Shown here: piece by piece, positions 17,222 through 25,639 of the stretch
Layout of the letters: the number at the start of each line of letters is the position of its first letter
Numbering within the stretch: position 1 is the stretch's first letter
Translations under genes and position numbers: made by a program
Assembly (NCBI GenBank): GCA_937927975.1
Contig: CALEZT010000009.1
Span: forward strand, 80,300 to 144,299
Reading direction: 5' to 3'
Length of the DNA stretch: 64,000 bases
Source: an uncultured Phycisphaerales bacterium
GTDB taxonomy: Bacteria > Planctomycetota > Phycisphaerae > Sedimentisphaerales > Anaerobacaceae
Notes under the pieces: generated by a model
Seen by the model: only the letters and a program-made list of their open reading frames with translations
The model's database searches: none
Told to the model about the DNA's origin: nothing

Positions 17222-18919
17222 TCACCTCTGCTGCCGGGGAGGCGCGTAGGCCGGAGCGTCCGTCAGGTAGATCTCCGTGCGGAAGACGTCGATCAGCGGA
17301 TCGCTGAGGTGCTGAAGCGAGAAGTGCAGGTTGCCGCGAGCGCCCTGCTGCCGGCAGAGGCGGTGCTGACTGCGAATCAGATCGAGGTTTCGCGTGGTCG
17401 CCTGGCCGTCCGTCTCCTGGTAGATCGCCAGGCCTGGGATGATCCGCTGCAATGTCGGATCGATGGTCTTCCACTGGGCGAACTGGCGGGCCAGCTCGGC
17501 GTTGTCGGCGGTGTAGGCCATCGGGATCACGAAGTCGATCGTCTTGTCCCGAATCCAGCGGGGCCAGTCCTGGTAGAGCGAATCGGCCGATTCCAGCGAG
17601 GCGAAGACCGCCGCGGAGACCTGGGCCTGGGGCTTGAGGCCCTTGGCGCGACGATAGACGTCGCGAACGAGTTCCGTGACGCCGACCTTGCGGAACTCGG
17701 CCCACTTGGCCGTCCGCTGCTTCCACTGGGCCAGATCCAGGTGGTGGCGGCCCTTGGGCACCAGGGGACTTCGCCCGGTGGATTCGATCACTTCGACCCG
17801 GCGGATGTACCGACCCGTCGAGGCAAAGCCGGCCACCCGCTGCAAGGCCGGGATGGACATGGACTTGGCCGGCCCATCGATGATCAGCAGCTTACCGCCC
17901 TTGCGGACGAACGCCTCCAGGCTGCGGGCCACGTCGTCGGGAACGATATAGACCGCAGGAAGGACCACGACGCTCCCGGCCGGCAGACCCGCGATCTTCT
18001 CGGCCGGTACGGACGTCGGGCGATAGCCCAGGCGGGTCAGCGAGGCCCGTGTCGACTCAAACGGGCCGTTCCCATACTCGCTCCGCGTCGCGGCGGTTGT
18101 CGTGATGTGGATCGGGGCGCGACCGGTGGTCCAGACTCCCAGCGTCAGCTTGACCGACTCGGCCACCGCAGGCGGCATGTCGTTCTCCGCGCGCCAGTTG
18201 AGCAGCAGGACCATCCCCTCGTCCAGCTTGTTCATCGCGATGGCGGGCGTGCCGTCGGAGAACTCCGCCAAGACCACGGCGGTAGTCGGTTTGACCAGCG
18301 GATTGGCGGTGACGTCGGCTGCCGCGGGCAGCTTCGTGCGGCGTTCCTTTGTCATCGCCTCGAATCCATACCGCCGGGCGAAAGTTTCCTGGCAATAGTC
18401 GCAGTAGCACTGCTGGGGACCGTAGCGGATGTAGTCGAACTGGATGCCGTCGAGGTCGTACTTGCGGAGGCACTCGATCATCAGATCGCTCTGGAACCGC
18501 CGGACCTCGGGCTTGCTGAAGTCATACCAGAGCCTCCCGGCGCCGCCATCCTGCACAGCCCAGTCCGGATGCTTGTCGAGCACGGCGCGGACCTCCTGCG
18601 AGCCATAGAAGCCGTTGACGAACCACGCGTGGACCTGGATGTTCCGCTTGCGACACTGCTCGACCATGTAGGCCAGCGGATCGTAGCCCGCCTGGACGCC
18701 TTCGGCCATAGGACACATCGCGCTCTGAAAATAGGCCTGGCCGCCCCAGTACCAGACGAGGATGAAAGCCGCGTTGAACCTTGCCCGCTCGATTCTGGCG
18801 ACCATCGCGTCGGCCTCGGCGGGCGTCTTGATCTGCGTCCCATGCATCCAGACGCCGCGAAGCTCGGGCCTCGCGGCGCAGGGAATCGTCATGAGAAGGA
18901 CTGTCAGAAATACTCGCAT
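17222..18919 (-). CDS. Secreted GHL10/DUF187-like glycosidase family protein
   Basis: 565 residues with signal peptide MRVFLTVLLMTIPCAARP. Residues ~17-330 form a TIM-barrel of the GHL10 ('glycosyl hydrolase-like 10', formerly DUF187) type: ELRGVWMHGTQIKTPAEAD, FNAAFILVWYWGG, VHAWFVNGFYGSQ, PDWAVQDGG, and LDGIQFDYIRYG. This is followed by an insertion with a glutamine-amidotransferase-like part (KLLIIDGPAKSM) and then a return to barrel-like sequence (FVIPMAYTADNAE). Family members act on extracellular glycans; the substrate is unproved. The start lies 11 bases after the stop of the pseudopilin gene, so the two are probably cotranscribed. CYCDYCQ near residue 180 could bind a metal. Confidence 0.88.
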   Translation of the reverse strand: MRVFLTVLLMTIPCAARPELRGVWMHGTQIKTPAEADAMVARIERARFNAAFILVWYWGGQAYFQSAMCPMAEGVQAGYDPLAYMVEQCRKRNIQVHAWFVNGFYGSQEVRAVLDKHPDWAVQDGGAGRLWYDFSKPEVRRFQSDLMIECLRKYDLDGIQFDYIRYGPQQCYCDYCQETFARRYGFEAMTKERRTKLPAAADVTANPLVKPTTAVVLAEFSDGTPAIAMNKLDEGMVLLLNWRAENDMPPAVAESVKLTLGVWTTGRAPIHITTTAATRSEYGNGPFESTRASLTRLGYRPTSVPAEKIAGLPAGSVVVLPAVYIVPDDVARSLEAFVRKGGKLLIIDGPAKSMSIPALQRVAGFASTGRYIRRVEVIESTGRSPLVPKGRHHLDLAQWKQRTAKWAEFRKVGVTELVRDVYRRAKGLKPQAQVSAAVFASLESADSLYQDWPRWIRDKTIDFVIPMAYTADNAELARQFAQWKTIDPTLQRIIPGLAIYQETDGQATTRNLDLIRSQHRLCRQQGARGNLHFSLQHLSDPLIDVFRTEIYLTDAPAYAPPRQQR

Positions 18920-18930
18920 ACCATCCCGGA

Positions 18931-19719
18931 TCAGGGAAACTTCTTCAGGGGGTCGTACCAACGCTTGAGCACGCCTTCCCCGGTGGTTTCCGCTAAGCTC
19001 GTGGCGTGACCATCGAGCCAGAGGACGTTCAGGGTGCCCCCGGTTTCGAAATCGCTTCGGCTGCGGATGTTGTGCCGAAAGATGCCGCGATACCAGTTGG
19101 CGCGCGAGCCGCCCTGGCGGTAGTGGGTCAGATTGATGCCGTTGGGGCTCGGAAAGAGCATATCCGAATTGCCCGCCGCGTTGCCGTTCTCGATTCGCGG
19201 CTCCATGTGGTCATGGGCGACGATGATCTCGGAATGACGCGGGATTCGGACCACGTTTTCCTTGCTCAGCCAGCCGTTGAGACCGAAGGCCGACACGTGG
19301 ATCAGCTTGGGGTCGCCGCCGTACAGGAGGTCTTTGGCCACCGTCTCGCAGAAGTTGCGGAAGGCGGCGCATCCGAAGATCCTCCGCTCCTTCACATACG
19401 GAAGATAGGCGATTCCCCAGTAAGAATTGTTGCTGGAGGGCGTCAACGGATTTCCCGCGGTATCCCACCACAAGTGGCCGTTGCTCCGGCCGTCGGTGTC
19501 CCCCGCGCTCGAGTGGGAGTTCGGCATGATGAAGGCCGAATCTTGCAGGTACATCCCGACCGCCAGGCCGATGTTCTTGAGATTCGACCGGCAGGCGGTG
19601 TCGCTCGCCTGCTCCTTCACGCGACTCAAGGCAGGCATGAGAATCCCCATCAAGATGGCGATGATCGCGATGACGACGAGCAGTTCGATGAGCGTGAAGG
19701 CTTTGCTGCGATATGCCAT
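18931..19719 (-). CDS. Type IV-pseudopilin-like protein with LWLDGHA tail (DUF1559-like)
   Basis: 262 residues. The N-terminus KAFTLIELLVVIAIIAIL is a prepilin methylation/cleavage motif (class III signal, cut before Phe, with Glu5) followed by a hydrophobic helix. The C-terminal segment GTLNVLWLDGHATSLAETTGEG matches the 'H-x9-DG' type ending found in large families of planctomycete pseudopilins. GAGG lies 6 bases before the ATG. These proteins need a prepilin peptidase, and a role in secretion or surface structures is likely but unproven. The next gene downstream is the GHL10-like glycosidase, 11 bases away; the next gene upstream is an SGNH hydrolase. Confidence 0.93.
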   Translation of the reverse strand: MAYRSKAFTLIELLVVIAIIAILMGILMPALSRVKEQASDTACRSNLKNIGLAVGMYLQDSAFIMPNSHSSAGDTDGRSNGHLWWDTAGNPLTPSSNNSYWGIAYLPYVKERRIFGCAAFRNFCETVAKDLLYGGDPKLIHVSAFGLNGWLSKENVVRIPRHSEIIVAHDHMEPRIENGNAAGNSDMLFPSPNGINLTHYRQGGSRANWYRGIFRHNIRSRSDFETGGTLNVLWLDGHATSLAETTGEGVLKRWYDPLKKFP

Positions 19720-19863
19720 GATGTTCCTCGTCCTATACAGTGAGGGCGCGTCGACGACGGACAGTAGTTGCCGACCGGCAGTCCACCAGTTCTTCTATTG
19801 TACAGAAAGCCGCGACCGCGGGCAAGCCTTGAGGAAAAAATGGGCAATCCCGTCCCGCCGGCC

Positions 19864-20553
19864 TTACGGATGCGACGTCAGAATCTTGTCCAGGATCGGA
19901 CGCAGCGACTGGGTCCAGACCGCGTAGCCCTGCGGATTCAGATGCAGTTGGTCGGCCAGGAACAGCTCCGGCCTGGGCTTGCCGTCGCCGCCCAGCAGAG
20001 GCGTCGCCAGGTCGGCGAAGAACAGCCGCTCGTCCTGATCGCAGAAATTGCGAATGAGCGTATTGGCTTCGTTCATCCGAGGCCAGAGGGACCATCGCTG
20101 GCCGCTGGGCTTGATCGTGACGAAAACGATCCTGGCGGTCGGCTGTGTGGCGTGGACCAGCGTCACAAACCTGCGATAATCCTCCGCGACGCGCTGGGGG
20201 GATTTGCCGCCGGCGATGTCGTTGTCGCCGGCGTAGAAGACGATCACCCTGGGTTTGTAGGGCAAGATCACCCGCTCGGCATGGTGGATGACGTCGGGAA
20301 TGTGCGAGCCGCCGAAACCACGGTTGACGACCGGCAGATCGGGAAACGACTCGCGCGTCCGCCACATGCGGGCGCTGGAACTGCCTGCGAACAGCACCGG
20401 CTCGGACGGAGTCGCGTTCTTGCTGTCCCACTCCGCGAAGGACTTGATCTCCCCTGCGAAACGGTTCGGATCGGGGTCCGCGACGCCATCCCTCGCAAAG
20501 ACACAGGAACCAACCGACAAGAGAACCAGCAACCAGGCTCGTTCCGCGACCAT
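19864..20553 (-). CDS. Secreted SGNH/GDSL-family hydrolase
   Basis: 229 residues. Signal peptide AERAWLLVLLSVGSCVFA. All SGNH blocks are visible: block I LFAGSSSARMW with the catalytic Ser, block II VNRGFGGSHI with the oxyanion Gly, block III FYAGDNDIAGG with the Asn, and block V ADQLHLNPQGY with the Asp-x-x-His dyad. The enzyme would hydrolyse an ester, possibly deacetylating a polysaccharide. The start was chosen because AAGGGG lies 6 bases upstream; an ATG 15 bases earlier overlaps that site. It is the first gene of the minus-strand run before the pseudopilin and GHL10-like genes. Confidence 0.9.
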   Translation of the reverse strand: MVAERAWLLVLLSVGSCVFARDGVADPDPNRFAGEIKSFAEWDSKNATPSEPVLFAGSSSARMWRTRESFPDLPVVNRGFGGSHIPDVIHHAERVILPYKPRVIVFYAGDNDIAGGKSPQRVAEDYRRFVTLVHATQPTARIVFVTIKPSGQRWSLWPRMNEANTLIRNFCDQDERLFFADLATPLLGGDGKPRPELFLADQLHLNPQGYAVWTQSLRPILDKILTSHP

Positions 20554-21124
20554 GAAATCCCCTTTCATTCAGAGCTACACTGCCGGCGGCCGACCGAACC
20601 GACGGCCCTCCCTATCGTATTGCCAAGAGAAGCGATGGGCAAACATCGTTTGAATTCTCATCGGGACTTGCGAACATAAACGCGTTCGACGGTTGACTTT
20701 TTCGCAGATCCCGGTATAATCAAGGATAGATGGTGTGTAAACGATTGATATCTCGGTTTGCGTTGTATTCGGTGCACGGGAATGGCTGTTACGAAAGCCC
20801 GCTACATCTCCTTGGCGATGGGACTGCCGCACGGCAGTCGCGCCCGTCGTCTATCTCCGTGCAGCCCAGCCTATAGAAACAAGCATCCGCATCTTCCGCG
20901 GAGCGACGATCCGCCTGTGATCTTTGATTCTCCCGCAAGGGTTGCGTGAATCCCTCGTTCCTGGCCTGCGCATTTGAAACGCGTTTCGCGGTTTCGCGTT
21001 GAGGCCGGAATGCGTCTGGTTCCGCAGCCGGCGGGCAATCCTCAGTTCTGGCGGTGCGCGCCGATTCTGCACAGGATGGGGTCTACGAAATCGCGACAGA
21101 TGCAGCAAGAAAAAGGAGATATCC
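20554..21124. other. Divergent gap with a strong promoter and a long leader
   Basis: 571 bases between the divergent SGNH hydrolase and Rnk-like genes. After the promoter at 20693-20720 about 400 bases remain before the Rnk-like start. This leader contains a perfect 7-bp stem GACTGCC-GCAC-GGCAGTC (20823-20840) and no convincing protein. Confidence 0.5.
20693..20720 (+). promoter_or_regulatory. Strong sigma-70 promoter upstream of the rnk-like gene
   Basis: TTGACT at 20693-20698 and a perfect TATAAT at 20715-20720 are separated by 16 bases. This is the best sigma-70 type promoter seen in the window. Transcription would begin near 20727, about 400 bases before the next start codon. Confidence 0.75.
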
Positions 21125-21826
21125 ATGAACGAAACCAAGGTGAAGGTCATCGTGGCCCAGGCCATCGCAGCGGCGAACATCGAGCCCTGGAAATACTACC
21201 ACGTGTGCTGGTGGGAAGGAAAGCTCCAGTGCCTTCACGTCCATCACACGAAGGAACACCATCCGGCCTTCTTCGCCGCCTCGGGGTATGTATTCACGGA
21301 CGGATTGAGCGTCCACCAATGGAGGATCGTGACCGATCGAGTGGTGGAGTTCTGCCGGACTCGCGGCATCCAGCTTGCCCGCAGTTCGACGCGACGCGGC
21401 GCCAGGAAGTCGGCCGGGGCTTTCGGCGAGAAGCTCAAGATCAGTGAGTTCGACTCCATCCGACTTCGCAAGCTGCTGGCCAGCGTCCGACCTCCCGGAT
21501 CTCCGATCAGTACCGACCTGGAAAAACTCCAACAGTTGCTGGAATCGGCGGAAACGGTGCCTCCGGAGAACGTGCCGGCCGACGTAGTCACAATGAACTC
21601 GCAGGTGCGGCTGAAAGACGAAGAGGCAAACACCGAGATGACCCTTTCTCTGGTCTTCCCGGCCGACGCCCTTCGGGACACGGACTTTGACAAGATGAAC
21701 ATTTCCGTCCTGACGCCGATCGGGCTGTCAATCCTGGGCCGGCGGATCGGCGACACCGTGGAAGGACGCATTCGAGTCCACGACGTGCTGTATCAACCCG
21801 AGGCCGCAGGGGATTATCATCTGTAG
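21125..21826 (+). CDS. Rnk/GreA-like transcription-associated protein
   Basis: 233 residues; AGGAG lies 8 bases before the ATG. The C-terminal ~80 residues are a GreA/GreB C-terminal domain in the Rnk form: VTMNSQVRLKDEEANTEMTL then LTPIGLSILGRRIGDTVEGRI. The N-terminal ~150 residues are unusual: they begin with a conserved-looking Trp/His-rich part (KYYHVCWWEGKLQCLHVHHT) and hold no GreA coiled coil. Rnk proteins bind RNA polymerase in competition with Gre factors without stimulating cleavage. The leader upstream is long, with a strong promoter. A shortened copy of the tail is encoded at 23045-23197. Confidence 0.88.
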   Translation: MNETKVKVIVAQAIAAANIEPWKYYHVCWWEGKLQCLHVHHTKEHHPAFFAASGYVFTDGLSVHQWRIVTDRVVEFCRTRGIQLARSSTRRGARKSAGAFGEKLKISEFDSIRLRKLLASVRPPGSPISTDLEKLQQLLESAETVPPENVPADVVTMNSQVRLKDEEANTEMTLSLVFPADALRDTDFDKMNISVLTPIGLSILGRRIGDTVEGRIRVHDVLYQPEAAGDYHL

Positions 21827-21997
21827 CGCGACCCGGTCGCGACACACGTCCTCCTGCAGAAAGACATCGCTCACGACCCGCCGGAACCACATGCATCCCC
21901 CGGCAGTTGCCGGTCTGCGCGTCGCGGACCCGCAACTGACGAGAGGAAATGCCCCGAAATCAAGTCCGTGCGGCGCGCACGGAGAAGGAACTCCCCC

Positions 21998-22849
21998 ATG
22001 ACGAAAAGGCTTGCCGAGTTCGGTCGACATACCGCCCTCCTGACGCTGGGCAGCGCCCTGTGCGCCCTGGCCGTCAAGGGCATTCTGCTTCCACAGGGAT
22101 TCCTGTCCCGCGGTTTGACCGGCGCGGCTCTGATCGTGCACTACGCCTATCCGGCTATGCCAGTCGGGACCGCCTATCTGTTGATGAACATTCCGGTGTT
22201 CTGCCTGGGCTGGCGTTTCGTCGGCAGGCGGTTCGCGCTCTATTCGCTGTGGGGCATGGTCATCTATTCAGGGATGCTCTACGCGATGACGTTCCGGATC
22301 GAGATTGCGGACAAGATGCTCAGCACCGTCGTCGCGGGGGCCCTGTCTGGAGCGGGAGTTGCGATCGTCCTGCGTTCGTACGGCTCCACCGGCGGCGCCG
22401 AGATCCTGTCCGTGATCCTCAGAAAGCTGTTCTTGATCCCGCTCGGCATGGGGTCCATGATCCTGAACGCGGCGATCCTGGCCGTCGCGGTCGTGCTGTT
22501 TCCGCTGGAGGCGGTGCTATACACCCTGGTTTACGTGGCCCTCAGCTCGCGAATCACCGACGCGGTCTTCCACGGCCTGACGAAACGTCAGGCGGCGATC
22601 ATCATCTCGGACCGCTGGGAGGAGATCGCTCGCGAATTGACAACCGACCACCGAATCGGAATCACGCGAATCGACGGCTGGGGCGGTTACCAAAGGACCG
22701 GCAAGACCATCCTGTATTCGGTCATCAACCGAAAGAACATGTCGCTCTTGAAGAGAGTCGTTCTCGACAAGGACCCGAGCGCCTTCGTCGCGATCATGAC
22801 CGCCGAAGACGTCACGGGCGTGGAGGTCGGCAATCAGCCTCACTGGTAG
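21998..22849 (+). CDS. YitT family membrane protein (DUF161/DUF2179)
   Basis: 283 residues with five to six predicted membrane spans, for example LLTLGSALCALAVKGILLP and LYSLWGMVIYSGMLYAM. The conserved YitT segment VLRSYGSTGGAEILSVILRK is present, and the C-terminal soluble domain (IGITRIDGWGGYQRTGKTI) is the DUF2179 domain. AAGGA lies 9 bases before the ATG. These integral inner-membrane proteins are widespread; substrates are uncertain. The gene lies 171 bases after the Rnk-like gene and may share its transcript. A standalone Rnk tail follows. Confidence 0.9.
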   Translation: MTKRLAEFGRHTALLTLGSALCALAVKGILLPQGFLSRGLTGAALIVHYAYPAMPVGTAYLLMNIPVFCLGWRFVGRRFALYSLWGMVIYSGMLYAMTFRIEIADKMLSTVVAGALSGAGVAIVLRSYGSTGGAEILSVILRKLFLIPLGMGSMILNAAILAVAVVLFPLEAVLYTLVYVALSSRITDAVFHGLTKRQAAIIISDRWEEIARELTTDHRIGITRIDGWGGYQRTGKTILYSVINRKNMSLLKRVVLDKDPSAFVAIMTAEDVTGVEVGNQPHW

Positions 22850-23044
22850 ATAAGGCATCTCCCGAGGCGTCTTTGCGGTTTTCCCCTACGTCCCTGTCCC
22901 GGACCGGTCGGCGTACTGTACTTGGATTTATGTAAGGCCCCCGGGTTGGAGCCGGACTTCTCTGTCACATGACGCGTCTGAGGGACCCGTCCGCAGTGTG
23001 ACTGCGAAACGTTGCCATTCTTGTCGATAAGGGAGGACAGGACA

Positions 23045-23197
23045 ATGAAAGACAAACGAATGCAGCAGATGTTGTCGATCTTTACAGACACCGGCCTGGC
23101 TCTTCTGGGTCGCAGGGCCGGCGACGTGATCGACGGCAGACTGAGGATCGTCGGACTGCCGTATCAGGCGGAGGCAACGGGCAACTTGTACGGTTGA
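23045..23197 (+). CDS. Orphan 50-residue GreA/Rnk C-terminal fragment
   Basis: 50 residues; GGGAGG lies 8 bases before the ATG. The sequence SIFTDTGLALLGRRAGDVIDGRLRIV matches residue for residue in pattern the end of the Rnk-like protein (VLTPIGLSILGRRIGDTVEGRI), with ten identities in the core. It is therefore a paralogous piece of the GreA/GreB C-terminal domain without the first strands. The full domain is about 80 residues, so it cannot form the complete fold alone. It could be a regulatory peptide, or a remnant with an accidental good ribosome site. The strong Shine-Dalgarno sequence argues for translation. Confidence 0.75.
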   Translation: MKDKRMQQMLSIFTDTGLALLGRRAGDVIDGRLRIVGLPYQAEATGNLYG

Positions 23198-23377
23198 CCC
23201 GATCGAGTTCGCAAAGGAGTCGGCGTGCGCGATGATCGGCACGTCTTCCCCTGCAAATGGAACGAAAAAAGGGTGTCGATGGCAGTGCGTAGATCGCCTT
23301 GCAGCGAGGGAATCCATCGACACCCCTCGTATAGGAGCTTGTCGCGAGCGGTCCAGGCCGCGATCGATGGGCCTCGC

Positions 23378-24094
23378 CTACAGGCTGCGTTTCTTCAAAG
23401 TCACGCTGATTCCGCCGGTATGGTTGAGGATCAGGGTCTCCAGGTCCGGGTTCGTCGTGATCGCTTTGATAAATTCCGGATCGGACTGGCCAGGATTGAT
23501 GTTGTGACCGATGATCAAACCGCCCGGCCGGACTTTGGGCAGCAGCTTGTTCAGATAGTCGAGATAGCCTTCCTTGTCGGCATCCAGAAACACGATGTCG
23601 ATCGGCCCTTCGACCTGGGCAACCTTCTCATGGGCGTCGCCCTCGATCAGCGTCACGAGTTCCTCGACGCCGGCCTTCTTGAAGTTCTCCCGGGCCATCG
23701 CGGCGCGCCGGGCGTCGATCTCGAATGTGGTCAGCTTGCCGCCGGTGCTCTTGAGCGCCAGGCATTGCCAGATCCCCGAGTACCCGTTGGAGGTGCCGAT
23801 CTCGACGATGTGCTTGGCGCCGATGCTCTCAGCGAGAATCCGCAAAAGCCTGCCGTCTTCGGCGGGCACGTTCATATTGCCCCCCCGCTGGGTGCGGTCC
23901 ATCTCGTCGAGCACGGCGAGAATCGTCTTTTCCGTCTGGTCCTTCGCCAAAGGCGGCTGGCTCTGAACACCCTGTCCGCCCCGGGGCCCCATGCCCGGCC
24001 CACGTCTGCCGCCCGGCCCCGGCTGGGCCCAGAGCAGACCAGCCGCAATCAAAACCAGAACTCCCACCCCACCGAACCCCATCGTCTTCGACAT
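23378..24094 (-). CDS. O-methyltransferase family protein with signal peptide
   Basis: 238 residues. MSKTMGFGGVGVLVLIAAGLLWAQ is a signal peptide, followed by a Gly/Pro/Arg-rich linker (~25-45). The rest is a class I methyltransferase of the O-methyltransferase-3 (caffeoyl-CoA type) family: HIVEIGTSNGYSGIW binds AdoMet, LTTFEIDARRA holds the acidic ribose-binding residue, and IDIVFLDADKEGYLDYL holds the metal-binding Asp. Cytoplasmic members methylate catechol-like hydroxyls. An exported copy is unexpected because AdoMet is not known to be supplied in the periplasm. The gene stands alone, 200 bases downstream of the efflux operon on the same strand. Confidence 0.88.
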   Translation of the reverse strand: MSKTMGFGGVGVLVLIAAGLLWAQPGPGGRRGPGMGPRGGQGVQSQPPLAKDQTEKTILAVLDEMDRTQRGGNMNVPAEDGRLLRILAESIGAKHIVEIGTSNGYSGIWQCLALKSTGGKLTTFEIDARRAAMARENFKKAGVEELVTLIEGDAHEKVAQVEGPIDIVFLDADKEGYLDYLNKLLPKVRPGGLIIGHNINPGQSDPEFIKAITTNPDLETLILNHTGGISVTLKKRSL

Positions 24095-24294
24095 CGCCGT
24101 GTCCTTTCAGAAACCCGCGATCCCGTTGTCTGTGCGGCCTTCCGTGTGACGGCCACCGAGGGCCTTTCCCAATAAGTGCGCTGAAAGGCTGCGTGGTTAC
24201 AGAATATTCCTCTTCTCGGGAGGTCATTGATTCTGACGGGCAAAATGAGGGCGAGGAGACTGCCTCCGAGTCAGGACAGGTCCCCCATCCGCTG

Positions 24295-25563
24295 CTACTC
24301 GTGCCGCAACGCGACGATCGGATCGACCTTGGCCGCGTGGATCGCAGGGTACAGGCCAAAGAGAATCCCGATGCTGATGCTGATGACCAGCGGCAGGAGA
24401 ATCCCGTTGACGGTGACCACCGTGGGCATGTCGGAGAAGTGGGTGATCAGTCGGGGGATCAGTACGCCGATGCCCAGGCCGATCAAGCCGCCGAACATGG
24501 AGAGCACGCAGGTCTCGATGAGGAACTGGTAGATGATCTGGCGACGCTTGGCGCCGATGGCCCGACGGATGCCGATCTCGCGGGTCCGCTCGGTCACCGA
24601 GGCCAGCATGATGTTCATGATGCCGATGCCGCCGACGAGCAGGCTGATCCCGGCGATCGAGCCCAGCACGATGTTGAACGTCCGCTTGGTGGCCTCCGTC
24701 TGTTTGAGCAAGGCCAGCGGGACGCTGACGACGAAGTCTTTTTTCTTGTGGAACAGTCCGAGCATCCGCTCGATGCCCGCGGCGGCGGCCTCCACGTGCC
24801 GGGAGTCGTCCACCTGAACGATGATCTGATGCAGTTGGACTTGCTCGCGTTCGAAGGACCCGCTGGTCACTCGGGTGAAGATGTCGCCATAGTACCGCCG
24901 GGCGACCTCCAGGGAGATATAGACGTCGGCCTCCTGGTCGGGGATCTGGATATTGCCGGCCTGGCCGCTCTCGCTGCGAACGATGCCAACGACCTCGAAC
25001 TCGTTGCCTCCAATGCGGAGCGTCTGCCCGATCGTGCCCTGTGTCGCCAGCAGCTTGCGGGCACCGAATTCGGTGAGAACCGCCACCGGCGCCTTCTTCT
25101 CCTCGTCGGATCGAAGGAGCACGCGACCGGCTTCGACCTCTCGCGGGACCAGTTCGAACCACTCCGCAGTGGTCCCCACGACGCGTAGCTCCATCGCCCG
25201 CTCGCGAAGACGGGCCTCCTTGCGGATGATCTTCACTGGCGCGGCCTGTTTGACCTGCTTGATGCTCTCGGCAATCCGGCGGTGATCGTTGTAGGTCAGG
25301 CCGTAGATGCTCATCGAGTTGCGGTTTACCGCGGTCTGCTCCTGATCGGCCGGCTTCATCGAGTTGATGATGATGTTGTTGCTGCCGAGCCGGCGGATGT
25401 CCGCCATGGCTTTCTCGCTGGCGCCCTCGCCGACCGCAAGCATGGCCACGACGCTGCCGACGCCGAAGACCACGCCCAACATCGTCAGGAACGAGCGGAG
25501 CTTGTGCAACAGCAGGTTCTCGACGCCCAGCCAGATGTTCCGTGCAATCTTGGTTTGTCTCAT
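24295..25563 (-). CDS. MacB-type ABC transporter permease, second copy
   Basis: 422 residues. Begins MRQTKIARNIWLGVENLLLHKLRS, the first membrane span, then a periplasmic MacB_PCD domain (~50-280), then three FtsX-family spans (NIVLGSIAGISLLVGGIGIMN onward) and an RHE C-terminus. It is equal in length to, and well over half identical with, the gene immediately upstream (25640-26908). It lacks an ATPase domain, which is supplied by 26974-27726. Function: driving substrate export through a MacA/TolC-like channel. The start was placed at the Met aligning with the upstream paralog. Confidence 0.93.
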   Translation of the reverse strand: MRQTKIARNIWLGVENLLLHKLRSFLTMLGVVFGVGSVVAMLAVGEGASEKAMADIRRLGSNNIIINSMKPADQEQTAVNRNSMSIYGLTYNDHRRIAESIKQVKQAAPVKIIRKEARLRERAMELRVVGTTAEWFELVPREVEAGRVLLRSDEEKKAPVAVLTEFGARKLLATQGTIGQTLRIGGNEFEVVGIVRSESGQAGNIQIPDQEADVYISLEVARRYYGDIFTRVTSGSFEREQVQLHQIIVQVDDSRHVEAAAAGIERMLGLFHKKKDFVVSVPLALLKQTEATKRTFNIVLGSIAGISLLVGGIGIMNIMLASVTERTREIGIRRAIGAKRRQIIYQFLIETCVLSMFGGLIGLGIGVLIPRLITHFSDMPTVVTVNGILLPLVISISIGILFGLYPAIHAAKVDPIVALRHE

Positions 25564-25639
25564 CGCATCATACCCCGCCAGAAATCTCCAAGCCCTCGCC
25601 TGTGCAAACGACACCTTTCGAACGATGCGAGCGTCGCCT

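Noticed and set aside
14396..19009. A 1537-codon plus-strand open frame
   Set aside because: It runs antisense through the GLUG-thioredoxin, GHL10-like and pseudopilin genes, all of which have ribosome sites, signal peptides and known motifs. The antisense frame is Arg/Asp/Ala-rich without any motif, a by-product of GC-rich codon use.
20727..21124. Riboswitch in the long leader
   Set aside because: No known riboswitch core could be recognised; only a single 7-bp stem is clear. Left as an unexplained leader.
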